Below are positions 49,872 to 57,897 of a stretch of DNA of 64,000 nucleotides, piece after piece. Where the stretch lies: contig NZ_VEGH01000009.1 in NCBI RefSeq assembly GCF_007679345.1, positions 1 through 64,000 on the forward strand, read 5' to 3'. Origin of the DNA: Cellulosimicrobium cellulans (GTDB lineage: Bacteria; Actinomycetota; Actinomycetes; Actinomycetales; Cellulomonadaceae). The notes under the pieces are model-generated. The model made no database searches and was not told where the DNA came from. It saw only the letters and a list, made by a program, of their open reading frames with translations. Numbering within the stretch: the first letter of the stretch is position 1; the number at the start of each line of letters is the position of its first letter. A program made the position numbers and the translations under genes.

Positions 49872-50657
49872 ATGACCGACGTGCTCGACCTGCAGGACGT
49901 GACCATCCGCCGCGGCACCACGACGATCCTCGACGGGCTGTCCTGGACGGTCCGCGAGGGCGAGCGCTGGGTGGTGCTGGGCCGCAACGGCGCCGGCAAG
50001 ACGACGGTGCTGCAGGTGGCCTCCGGGCGGATGCACCCGACGTCCGGCACCGCCGACCTGCTGGGCTCGCGGCTCGGCCGGGTCGACGTGTTCGAGCTGC
50101 GCCCGCGGATCGGGCTCGCCAGCGCGGCGCTCGCGGAGCGCATCCCCGGCGGCGAGGTCGTCCGGGACGTCGTGCTGACCGCCGCCTACGGGGTCACCGG
50201 CCGGTGGCGCGAGGCGTACGAGTCCGTGGACGAGTCCCGGGCCACCGACCTCATGGCCGCGTTCGGGGTCGAGCGGTTCGCCGACCGGTACTACGGGACC
50301 CTGAGCGAGGGCGAGCGCAAGCGGGTGCAGATCGCCCGCGCGCTCATGAGCGACCCGGAGCTGCTGCTGCTGGACGAGCCCGCCGCAGGCCTGGACCTGG
50401 GCGGCCGCGAGGAGCTGGTGTCCGCGCTCGCCGAGCTCGCCGCCGACCGCCGGTCCCCGGTGCTCGTGCTCGTCACGCACCACGTCGAGGAGATCCCGCC
50501 GGGCTTCACGCACCTGCTGCTGCTGGCGGACGGGAAGGTGCACGCGGCCGGGCCGGTCGAGGAGGTCCTCACGTCCGAGAACCTGACCGGCGCCTTCGGC
50601 ACCCCGCTCGAGGTCGAGCGCTCCGGCGACCGCTGGACCGCTCGCGGGCGGCGCTGA
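49872..50657 (+). CDS. ABC ATPase, ModF/molybdate-type single domain
   Basis: 261 aa. Walker A is GRNGAGKTT, signature LSEGERKRVQIA (Glu in place of the usual Gly), Walker B LLLLDEPAAGLDLG, H-loop LVTHHVEEIP. No permease is encoded beside it, so it is a solitary ATPase of the kind often linked to DNA-repair-like or transport-independent roles. ATG 49872 (MTDVLDL) fits the -10 box; GTG 49866 is too close to it. Confidence 0.85.
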   Translation: MTDVLDLQDVTIRRGTTTILDGLSWTVREGERWVVLGRNGAGKTTVLQVASGRMHPTSGTADLLGSRLGRVDVFELRPRIGLASAALAERIPGGEVVRDVVLTAAYGVTGRWREAYESVDESRATDLMAAFGVERFADRYYGTLSEGERKRVQIARALMSDPELLLLDEPAAGLDLGGREELVSALAELAADRRSPVLVLVTHHVEEIPPGFTHLLLLADGKVHAAGPVEEVLTSENLTGAFGTPLEVERSGDRWTARGRR

Positions 50658-50730
50658 CCCGGTTCATCCTGGTTCGTCCCGTCGGTCGACCGGAACCCGG
50701 ATTTCCTCACAGGTCGGTCAAGGGATCGTC

Positions 50731-50736
50731 TAGAAT
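50731..50736 (+). promoter_or_regulatory. -10 box of the NfeD-SPFH operon
   Basis: TAGAAT, the closest match here to the sigma-70-type TATAAT consensus. It sits about 80 nt before the NfeD ATG and so gives a leadered transcript with a GGGGAGAGGAG ribosome site. Confidence 0.55.
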
Positions 50737-50817
50737 CCATGGTGAGCGGCCGCTCGCCGGTCGCCGACCAGGACGACGGCGCCCGTGTGCGGGCGCCCGA
50801 GGGGAGAGGAGCCGACG

Positions 50818-51300
50818 ATGGACTGGCTGTGGTGGCTGGGCGGTGCGCTGCTGCTCGGCGTCGCGGAGATGTTCTCGCTCGACCTGATCTTCCTCATGCT
50901 CGCGGGCGGCGCCCTGGCGGGTACGCTCGCGGCCGCGCTCGGCGCCCCGCTGGCGCTGCAGATCGTGGTCGCCGCCGCGGCGGCGCTGCTGCTGCTGTTC
51001 GCGCTGCGCCCGTTCCTGCTGCACAGCCTGCGCGAGCGCACCAGGCTGGTGGAGACGAACTCGGCCGCCCTCGTCGGCCGGCCCGCCGTGGTGGTCGCCC
51101 CGACCGACGCGACGGGCGGGCGCGTGAAGCTGGGCGGCGAGGTCTGGTCCGCCCGGGCGCTGCTCGTCGGCACCGCGTTCGACACCGGCACCGAGGTCCG
51201 CGTCGCGCGGATCGACGGCGCCACGGCGGTCGTGGAGGCCGCCGGCGACCGGCCCGCGACCGACGGCTCCGGCGCACCCGGGGCCCCCGCGGGCCTCTGA
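50818..51300 (+). CDS. NfeD-like membrane protein
   Basis: 160 aa. About three membrane helices in residues 1-75 (LWWLGGALLLGVAEMF, DLIFLMLAGGALAG, QIVVAAAAALLLLFAL) are followed by an OB-fold domain (about 85-140, LVGRPAVVVAPTD). NfeD proteins work with SPFH proteins in membrane microdomains. The SPFH gene lies 72 nt downstream, which supports that role. Confidence 0.9.
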   Translation: MDWLWWLGGALLLGVAEMFSLDLIFLMLAGGALAGTLAAALGAPLALQIVVAAAAALLLLFALRPFLLHSLRERTRLVETNSAALVGRPAVVVAPTDATGGRVKLGGEVWSARALLVGTAFDTGTEVRVARIDGATAVVEAAGDRPATDGSGAPGAPAGL

Positions 51301-51372
51301 CGGACGGCGGCGGCCGACCGGTCGCCGCCGGGCACTGACGGCCCCACCGGGCCGCGGCTGGGAGGAGACGCA

Positions 51373-52590
51373 GTGGACGACCCGAGCATCGGCACGATCG
51401 TGGGGTGGGTGCTGCTCGCCATCCTCGTGATCTTCGTCGTGGTGACCCTGGCGCGGGCGGTGCGGGTCGTCCCGCAGACCGTCGCGCTGCTCGTCGAGCG
51501 GCTGGGTCGGTACCACCGCACCCTCGACGCCGGCCTGCACCTCATCATCCCGTTCATCGACCGGGTGCGCGCCGGCGTGGACCTCCGCGAGCAGGTGGTG
51601 TCCTTCCCGCCGCAGCCGGTGATCACCTCGGACAACCTCGTGGTGAGCATCGACACCGTCATCTACTTCCAGGTGACCGAGCCCAAGTCCGCGGTCTACG
51701 AGATCGCGAACTACATCACCGGCATCGAGCAGCTCACCGTCACCACGCTCCGCAACGTCATCGGCTCGATGGACCTCGAGCAGACGCTCACCAGCCGCGA
51801 CCAGATCAACGGCCAGCTCCGCGGCGTCCTCGACGAGGCGACCGGCAAGTGGGGCATCCGCGTGAACCGCGTCGAGCTCAAGAGCATCGACCCGCCCGCC
51901 TCGGTGCAGGGCGCGATGGAGCAGCAGATGCGCGCCGAGCGCGACCGCCGCGCCGCGATCCTCACCGCCGAGGGCGTCAAGCAGTCCCAGATCCTCACCG
52001 CCGAGGGTGAGAAGCAGGCCGCGATCCTCCGCGCCGAGGGTGCCGCGCAGTCGGCGATCCTCACCGCCGAGGGCGAGTCCCGCGCGATCCTCCAGGTGTT
52101 CGACGCCGTCCACCGCGGCGACGCCGACCCCAAGCTGCTGGCCTACCAGTACCTCCAGGCGCTGCCGAAGCTCGCGGCGACGCCGGCCAACAAGGTGTGG
52201 ATCGTGCCGTCCGAGCTGACCGGCATGCTCGGCCAGTTCACCCAGGGCTTCGCCGGCGCGTTCGGCGGCGGCGCGGCATCGAAGGCGGCGACGCCGGGTC
52301 GCGCGGCCGGGGAGTCCCCGCTCGGCCCGGACGACCTGCCGCCCGTGGCGCTGACCGACCCGAAGGAGGCGCTCGCCGAGGCGCGGCGCGAGTCCGAGGC
52401 GGCGACCGCGGACGCCACCAGCGCCGGGACGTTCAGCGGCCGGCCGTTCGACCCGGTCGCCGAGGCAGGGCAGCGCCCGCAGCCCGGCGCGACCCGGCGC
52501 GAGCAGCGGGACACCGGGGCGGGGCAGGTGCCGCCGGTGGAGCCCGAGCCGCCGACGCAGCCCGGCCCGCCGGCGCCGCCGGCGCCGTGA
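51373..52590 (+). CDS. SPFH/Band 7 (stomatin-like) protein
   Basis: 405 aa. An N-terminal membrane anchor (residues about 8-28) is followed by the SPFH domain (about 30-190: VVPQTVALLVERLGRYHRTL, LREQVVSFPPQPVI). A coiled region with four ILTAEG/ILRAEG repeats (about 195-240) follows, then a disordered Ala/Pro tail. Forms oligomeric membrane scaffolds with NfeD. GTG 51373 follows GGGAGGAG. Confidence 0.93.
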   Translation: MDDPSIGTIVGWVLLAILVIFVVVTLARAVRVVPQTVALLVERLGRYHRTLDAGLHLIIPFIDRVRAGVDLREQVVSFPPQPVITSDNLVVSIDTVIYFQVTEPKSAVYEIANYITGIEQLTVTTLRNVIGSMDLEQTLTSRDQINGQLRGVLDEATGKWGIRVNRVELKSIDPPASVQGAMEQQMRAERDRRAAILTAEGVKQSQILTAEGEKQAAILRAEGAAQSAILTAEGESRAILQVFDAVHRGDADPKLLAYQYLQALPKLAATPANKVWIVPSELTGMLGQFTQGFAGAFGGGAASKAATPGRAAGESPLGPDDLPPVALTDPKEALAEARRESEAATADATSAGTFSGRPFDPVAEAGQRPQPGATRREQRDTGAGQVPPVEPEPPTQPGPPAPPAP

Positions 52591-52642
52591 GGCGGGGTCC
52601 GGCGCGCTGACGCGGCGCGCGGGCCCGAGACGCTCGACCGAC

Positions 52643-52679
52643 GACGCCCGCCGCACCCCCTCGGGGCGCGGCGGGCGTC
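52643..52679 (+). terminator. GC-rich terminator hairpin after the SPFH gene
   Basis: A perfect 12-bp stem (52643-52654 with 52668-52679, GACGCCCGCCGC arm) encloses an inner CCCC/GGGG stem. There is no T run, common in actinobacteria. 53 nt after the SPFH stop. Confidence 0.7.
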
Positions 52680-52734
52680 GCCGCGCGCGCCGGGCGGCCG
52701 CGCCGCGCCGGGCGGCCGTGCCCTGCCGCGTCGC

Positions 52735-52806
52735 GCCGAGATAGGACCTCGCGGTCGAGGTAGGACCGTCGGACGTCCTACGTCGGCGCGGCGGTCCTAT
52801 CTCGCC
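52735..52806. repeat. 72-bp quadripartite palindromic repeat, unit B
   Basis: Arms at 52735-52748 and 52754-52767 (direct), 52774-52787 and 52793-52806 (inverted). Outer arms GCCGAGATAGGACC and, inverted, GGCGAGATAGGACC differ at one base. Same 19-bp step, 6-bp loop and 72-bp length as unit A. Confidence 0.9.
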
Positions 52807-52826
52807 GGGGGGTGCGCGGCGCCTGC

Positions 52827-52898
52827 GCCGAGATCGGTACCTCGCGTCGAGATCGGTGGTTGCGGGCACCGATCTCGGGGGGAACCACCGATCTCGGC
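52827..52898. repeat. 72-bp quadripartite palindromic repeat, unit C (variant core)
   Basis: Arms at 52827-52840, 52846-52859, 52867-52880 and 52885-52898. Same a-b-b'-a' layout and 72-bp length, but the core is GAGATCGGTGG in place of GAGATAGGACC. Three arms end GGTGG/GGTG and one ends GGTAC. Lies 20 bp after unit B. Confidence 0.88.
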
Positions 52899-52950
52899 GG
52901 GCCGTTGAACCGGAGAGCGGGTGGCGCGTGTTCGCCCGGGACGAACGGCC

Positions 52951-52980
52951 TGGACGAGTGAGCGCTCACTCACTTACGCT
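52951..52980 (+). promoter_or_regulatory. TetR gene promoter with operator palindrome
   Basis: -35 TGGACG (52951-52956), 18-bp spacer, -10 TACGCT (52975-52980), 7 nt before GTG 52988. A perfect 16-bp palindrome GAGTGAGCGCTCACTC (52956-52971) fills the spacer, which is the classic place for TetR autorepression. Confidence 0.82.
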
Positions 52981-52987
52981 CGGCGGC

Positions 52988-53785
52988 GTGGACGAGCCCA
53001 GGACCGGACGCGCGCGGCCGATGAGCCGCGACGAGCGCCGTGCCGCCATCGCGCTCGCCACCGTGCCGCTGCTCGAGAGCCACGGCGCGCAGGTGTCGAC
53101 CCGGCAGATCGCCGTCGCCGCCGGGGTCGCGGAGGGCACCCTGTTCCGGGCGTTCGACGACAAGGTCGAGCTGCTGACCGCCGCCGCCGAGCGCGCGCTC
53201 GACCCCACGACCGGGGTCGCCGAGATCGACGACCTGCCCCCGGCGCCGGACCTGGCGGCCGAGCTGACCCAGCTCGCGGACGTCATGGCCGCCCGCGGAC
53301 GCCGGGTGCGCCGGGTCATGCTCGCGGTGCACGCCATCCTCGCGTCCGACGACGGCCGACGTGCCGCCGCCGTGCGCGGGGCGCGCGGGGCCGATCCGCT
53401 CGGTCGCGCGGCGCCGGGTCAGGCGCTCCGGGCCGGTGCCGCGGCAGCCCCGCCGGAGGGCGCGGGACTCGACGACGCCTCGTCCGCGACGGCCGCCGCC
53501 TCCGGCGCGGCGGTCGGCGCCCCGCCCGGGCACCGCCCCGGTGACCGCCTGCCGTTGCACGGCCCGACCGCCCGGGACGCTCGGCTCCGGGCGCTCGCCG
53601 AGGTGCGCGCCGCCGTCGTCCGGCGGCTCGAGGCGTACCGTGGCGAGCTGCGCATCGAGCCGGAGCGGCTCGCGCACCTGCTGATCGCCGAGGTGATGGG
53701 GCAGGGCCCGCCGGTCCTGCCCGACGACGGGGTCCCGGTCACGGAGCTCGTCGACGTGCTGCTGCACGGCGCCGCCCGCACCTGA
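52988..53785 (+). CDS. TetR-family regulator
   Basis: 265 aa. The N-terminal HTH (about residues 18-65: ERRAAIALATVPLLESHG, VSTRQIAVAAGVAEGTLFRAF) is typical. The ligand domain (about 70-265) contains a long Ala/Gly/Pro-rich insert (about 135-195). It most likely represses itself and the ABC exporter genes 244 nt downstream. GTG 52988 is set by a leaderless promoter; an upstream extension of the frame runs through the operator and is not used. Confidence 0.9.
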   Translation: MDEPRTGRARPMSRDERRAAIALATVPLLESHGAQVSTRQIAVAAGVAEGTLFRAFDDKVELLTAAAERALDPTTGVAEIDDLPPAPDLAAELTQLADVMAARGRRVRRVMLAVHAILASDDGRRAAAVRGARGADPLGRAAPGQALRAGAAAAPPEGAGLDDASSATAAASGAAVGAPPGHRPGDRLPLHGPTARDARLRALAEVRAAVVRRLEAYRGELRIEPERLAHLLIAEVMGQGPPVLPDDGVPVTELVDVLLHGAART

Positions 53786-54029
53786 GGCCCGCGCGCCCCG
53801 AGAACCGCCTCGCGCCGCGACCGGACCCGCGCCCCGAGACCCCCGCGACACCCCGACCACCTCGCGCCCGCGCGGGGGAGCAGACCCACCCGCCAGGCCC
53901 CGGCTCGACCCCGGTGCCGCCCGCCACGACCCCGGCCTCGCCGCCGGGCGCCGCACCCCGTCCGCCCCGCCCGGCCACCGCCGCGGACGCACCGTCCCAC
54001 CCCGGCCCGCCGCCCCACCCGGGAGACCC

Positions 54030-55763
54030 ATGCTGCTCCGCCTGCTCCGGGACTACCTGAGGCCGTACCGGCCCCAGGTCGTCGCCGTGCTGCTGCTCCA
54101 GCTCGCGCAGACCATCGCGACGCTCTACCTGCCCAGCCTGAACGCCGACATCATCGACAAGGGCGTCGCCGTGGGCGACACCGGCTACATCATGCGGATC
54201 GGCGCCGTGATGCTGGGCGTCAGCCTGCTCCAGGTCGCCTGCTCGATCGCGGCGGTGTACTTCGGCGCGCGGGTCGCGATGGCCTTCGGCCGCGACCTCC
54301 GCGAGGGCCTGTTCACCCGCGTGCAGGACTTCTCCGCCCAGGAGATGGGCCAGTTCGGCGCGCCGTCGCTCATCACGCGGACCACCAACGACGTGCAGCA
54401 GGTCCAGATGGTCGCCCTGCTGTCGTTCACGATCATGCTGATGGCCCCGATCATGCTGGTCGGCGGCGTCGTCCTCGCGCTCCAGGAGGACGTGGCGCTG
54501 TCCGGGCTGCTGCTGGTCGTCGTGCCGGTGCTCGGCATCGTCGTCGGGCTGATCGTGAGCCGGATGGTGCCGTACTTCCGCGTGATGCAGCAGCGCATCG
54601 ACGCGATCAACCGCGTCATGCGCGAGCAGATCACCGGCCTGCGGGTCATCCGGGCGTTCGTGCGGGAGCGCCGCGAGGCCGCCCGGTTCGCCGAGGCCAA
54701 CGACGCCCTGTTCGACACCTCGCTGCGGGTGGGCCGGCTGATGTCGCTGATGTTCCCGGCGGTCATGCTGATCATGAACCTGACCAGCGTCGGGGTGCTG
54801 TGGTTCGGCGCGGGCAGGATCGACGCGGGCGACATGCAGATCGGTGCCCTGACGGCCTTCCTCAGCTACATCATGTACATCCTGATGGCGGTCATGATGT
54901 CGACGATGATGTTCGTGATGGTGCCGCGCGCCGTCGTGTCGTCGGAGCGCATCACGGGCGTCCTGGACACCGGGTCGTCGGTCGTCCCGGCGGCGGACCC
55001 GGTCCGGCTCGAGCGGCCGCAGGGCCGCCTGGAGCTGCGGGGCGTCGAGTTCCGGTACCCGGGTGCCGAGCGCGCGGTGCTGCACGGCGTCGACCTGGTG
55101 GCCGAGCCGGGGCAGACCACCGCGGTCATCGGGTCGACCGGCTCGGGCAAGACGACGCTGGTGAACCTGGTCCCGCGGCTGTTCGACGCGACGGCGGGGA
55201 CCGTCGCCGTCGACGGGGTGGACGTGCGGGACCTGGCCCCGGACGACCTGTGGTCGATGGTCGGGCTGGTCCCGCAGCGGCCCTACCTGTTCAGCGGCAC
55301 CGTCGCGTCGAACCTGCGGTACGGCAACCCCGAGGCTACGGACGAGGAGCTGTGGCACGCCCTCGAGGTGGCGCAGGCGCGGTCGTTCGTCGCCGAGATG
55401 CCCGGCGGCCTTGACGCCCCGATCGCGCAGGGCGGCACCAACGTGTCGGGCGGGCAGCGCCAGCGGCTCGCGATCGCCCGGGCCCTGGTCCGCAAGCCCG
55501 CGATCTACCTGTTCGACGACTCGTTCTCGGCGCTCGACTTCGCCACCGACGCGGCGCTCCGGGCCGCGCTGGTGCCGGAGACGCGCCGGTCGGCGGTCGT
55601 CGTGGTGGCCCAGCGCGTCGCCACGATCCGCGACGCGGACCGGATCGTCGTGCTCGACGAGGGCGCGGTCGTCGGCACCGGCACGCACGCCGAGCTGATG
55701 GCGTCGTGCTCCACCTACCAGGAGATCGTGCTCTCCCAGCTGAGCGTCGAGGAGGCGGCATGA
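54030..55763 (+). CDS. Heterodimeric ABC exporter, degenerate-site subunit
   Basis: 577 aa. Six membrane helices (about 1-320) then an ABC domain. Walker A GSTGSGKTT, signature [12 protein letters not shown]. The Walker B glutamate is replaced by Asp (YLFDDSFSALD) and the H-loop His by Gln (VVAQRVAT). This is the pattern of the non-catalytic site subunit of heterodimeric multidrug exporters such as TM287/288. ATG 54030 follows GGGAGA. Overlaps its partner by ATGA. Confidence 0.93.
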   Translation: MLLRLLRDYLRPYRPQVVAVLLLQLAQTIATLYLPSLNADIIDKGVAVGDTGYIMRIGAVMLGVSLLQVACSIAAVYFGARVAMAFGRDLREGLFTRVQDFSAQEMGQFGAPSLITRTTNDVQQVQMVALLSFTIMLMAPIMLVGGVVLALQEDVALSGLLLVVVPVLGIVVGLIVSRMVPYFRVMQQRIDAINRVMREQITGLRVIRAFVRERREAARFAEANDALFDTSLRVGRLMSLMFPAVMLIMNLTSVGVLWFGAGRIDAGDMQIGALTAFLSYIMYILMAVMMSTMMFVMVPRAVVSSERITGVLDTGSSVVPAADPVRLERPQGRLELRGVEFRYPGAERAVLHGVDLVAEPGQTTAVIGSTGSGKTTLVNLVPRLFDATAGTVAVDGVDVRDLAPDDLWSMVGLVPQRPYLFSGTVASNLRYGNPEATDEELWHALEVAQARSFVAEMPGGLDAPIAQGGTNVSGGQRQRLAIARALVRKPAIYLFDDSFSALDFATDAALRAALVPETRRSAVVVVAQRVATIRDADRIVVLDEGAVVGTGTHAELMASCSTYQEIVLSQLSVEEAA

Positions 55764-57811
55764 GCGCCGAGGACCAGAACCGGGACGTCGCCGGCGTGGC
55801 CCGCGACACCGCCACCGAGCCGCCGACCCAGGCGTCGGCCGCCGCGGCGCCGGCCGCCCAGACCCCGCGCCGGATGCCCCGGCGGGGGATGGGCCCCGGC
55901 CCGGGCATGGGGATGGGCATGCCGGGCGAGAAGTCCCTGAACTTCAAGGCGTCGCTGAGCCGGCTCGTCGGCGTGCTGCGCCCGGAGTGGCCGAAGCTCG
56001 CGGCGGTGCTGCTGCTCGGCATCTTCTCGGTCGCGCTCGCGGTCACCGGCCCGAAGGTGCTCGGCAACGCGACGAACGTGATCTTCAACGGTGTCGTCGG
56101 CGGCCAGCTGCCCGCGGGCGTCACCAAGGCCCAGGCGATCGAGGGCCTGCGCGCCCAGGGCCAGGACCGGCTCGCCGACATGCTCGGCGGGATGGACGTG
56201 GTGCCCGGGCAGGGCATCGACTTCACCAGCCTGCGGAACCTGCTGCTCGCCGTCGTCGCGATCTACGTCGCGTCGGCGCTGTTCGGCTGGCTGCAGGGCT
56301 GGATCACGACCGGCGTCGTGCAGCGCGTGGTGTTCGGACTCCGCGAGCAGGTCGAGGCCAAGCTCGGCCGGCTGCCGCTGAAGTACTTCGACGGGCAGCC
56401 GCGCGGCGAGGTGCTCAGCCGGGTCACCAACGACATCGACAACGTCGCCCAGACCCTGCAGCAGACGCTGTCCCAGCTGATCACGGCCGTGCTGACCGTC
56501 GTCGGCGTGCTCGGGATGATGTTCTGGATCTCGCCGGTGCTGGCGCTGGTCGCGCTCGTGACCATCCCGCTGTCGGTCGCGGTGACGACCGCCATCGCGA
56601 AGCGGTCGCAGCCGCAGTTCATCGGGCAGTGGACCTGGACCGGCAAGCTCAACGCCCACATCGAGGAGATGTACACCGGGCACGCGCTGGTGAAGGTGTT
56701 CGGCCGGCAGCGCCAGGCGGTCCAGGAGTTCCACGACCAGAACGCCGAGCTCTACGAGGCCTCCTTCAAGGCGCAGTTCATCTCGGGCATCATCCAGCCG
56801 GCGATGGGCTTCATCGCGAACCTCAACTACGTGATCGTCGCGGTGGTCGGCGGCCTGCGGGTCGCGTCCGGCAGCCTGACGCTCGGCGACGTGCAGGCGT
56901 TCATCCAGTACTCGCGCCAGTTCACGCAGCCGATCACGCAGATCGCCTCGATGATGAACCTGATGCAGTCGGGCGTCGCTTCCGCCGAGCGGGTGTTCGA
57001 GCTGCTCGACGCCGAGGAGCAGGACCCCGACCCGGCGAGCCCGGCCCGGCTGCCGGCGCGGGTGCAGGGGCGCGTCGCGTTCGAGGACGTGTCCTTCCGG
57101 TACGTGCCGGACAGCCCGCTGATCGACGACCTGTCCCTGGTCGCCGAGCCCGGGCAGACCGTCGCGATCGTCGGGCCCACCGGTGCCGGCAAGACCACGC
57201 TGGTCAACCTGCTCATGCGGTTCTACGAGATCGACGGCGGGCGGATCACCCTCGACGGCGTCGACACGCGTGAGCTGACGCGCGACGACCTGCGCTCGCG
57301 GGTGGGCATGGTGCTCCAGGACACCTGGCTGTTCGGCGGCACGATCCGGGAGAACATCGCGTACGGGGTCGAGGACGTCCCGGAGGACCGGCTGGTCGAG
57401 GCCGCGGTCGCGACGCACGTCGACCAGTTCGTCCGGGCGCTGCCCGACGGCTACGACACGGTGATCGACGACGAGGCGGCGAACCTGTCGGCGGGGGAGA
57501 AGCAGCTGCTCACCATCGCCCGCGCGTTCCTCGCCGACCCGGCGATCCTCGTGCTCGACGAGGCGACGTCGTCGGTGGACACGCGGACCGAGGTGCTCGT
57601 GCAGCAGGCGATGAACGCGCTGCGGTCGGGGCGGACGTCGTTCGTCATCGCGCACCGGCTGTCGACCATCCGGGACGCGGACGTCATCCTGGTCATGGAG
57701 CACGGCTCGATCGTCGAGCAGGGGTCGCACGAGGCGCTCCTCGCGGCCGGCGGCGCCTACGCCCGGCTGTACGCGAGCCAGTTCGCCGCGGCGGTGTCCG
57801 TGCAGGACTGA
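55760..57811 (+). CDS. Heterodimeric ABC exporter, catalytic subunit
   Basis: 683 aa. A Pro/Met/Gly-rich cytoplasmic start (residues 1-55, with repeated GMG), six membrane helices, an extra loop after the first helix (about 115-160), then an ABC domain. Walker A GPTGAGKTT and Walker B VLDEATSSVD with the His switch IAHRLST are intact. The signature LSAGEKQLL departs from LSGGQ. Together with the first subunit this gives one full and one degenerate ATP site. Confidence 0.93.
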   Translation: MSAEDQNRDVAGVARDTATEPPTQASAAAAPAAQTPRRMPRRGMGPGPGMGMGMPGEKSLNFKASLSRLVGVLRPEWPKLAAVLLLGIFSVALAVTGPKVLGNATNVIFNGVVGGQLPAGVTKAQAIEGLRAQGQDRLADMLGGMDVVPGQGIDFTSLRNLLLAVVAIYVASALFGWLQGWITTGVVQRVVFGLREQVEAKLGRLPLKYFDGQPRGEVLSRVTNDIDNVAQTLQQTLSQLITAVLTVVGVLGMMFWISPVLALVALVTIPLSVAVTTAIAKRSQPQFIGQWTWTGKLNAHIEEMYTGHALVKVFGRQRQAVQEFHDQNAELYEASFKAQFISGIIQPAMGFIANLNYVIVAVVGGLRVASGSLTLGDVQAFIQYSRQFTQPITQIASMMNLMQSGVASAERVFELLDAEEQDPDPASPARLPARVQGRVAFEDVSFRYVPDSPLIDDLSLVAEPGQTVAIVGPTGAGKTTLVNLLMRFYEIDGGRITLDGVDTRELTRDDLRSRVGMVLQDTWLFGGTIRENIAYGVEDVPEDRLVEAAVATHVDQFVRALPDGYDTVIDDEAANLSAGEKQLLTIARAFLADPAILVLDEATSSVDTRTEVLVQQAMNALRSGRTSFVIAHRLSTIRDADVILVMEHGSIVEQGSHEALLAAGGAYARLYASQFAAAVSVQD

Positions 57812-57864
57812 GCGGCGCACGCCCACCGGCCACGGGCCGGGGTCCTGTCCTAGGGTCCCGGCCC

Positions 57865-57897
57865 GTGGCTCGGAGGGCCGCTAGGGTCGGCGCGTGA
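57865..57897 (+). CDS. Candidate 10-aa leaderless upstream ORF
   Basis: GTG 57865 to TGA 57895-57897 encodes VARRAARVGA. A -10 box TAGGGT (57851-57856) ends 8 nt before it. Its stop overlaps the MFS start codon (GTGA, 57894-57897), and the same TAGGGT recurs at 57882-57887 before the MFS gene. Coupled translation is an inference. Confidence 0.4.
   Translation: MARRAARVGA
57882..57887 (+). promoter_or_regulatory. MFS gene -10 box, leaderless start
   Basis: TAGGGT ends 6 nt before GTG 57894. A second TAGGGT lies 31 bp upstream, giving tandem promoters. Confidence 0.6.

Noticed and set aside
50739..51338. ATG 50739 frame overlapping the NfeD gene
   Set aside because: It lies only 2 nt after the TAGAAT box and its translation is a shifted frame of NfeD; no family resemblance.
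52856..52987. Upstream extension of the TetR protein
   Set aside because: The open frame crosses repeat unit C, the operator and the promoter, so it is not coding.
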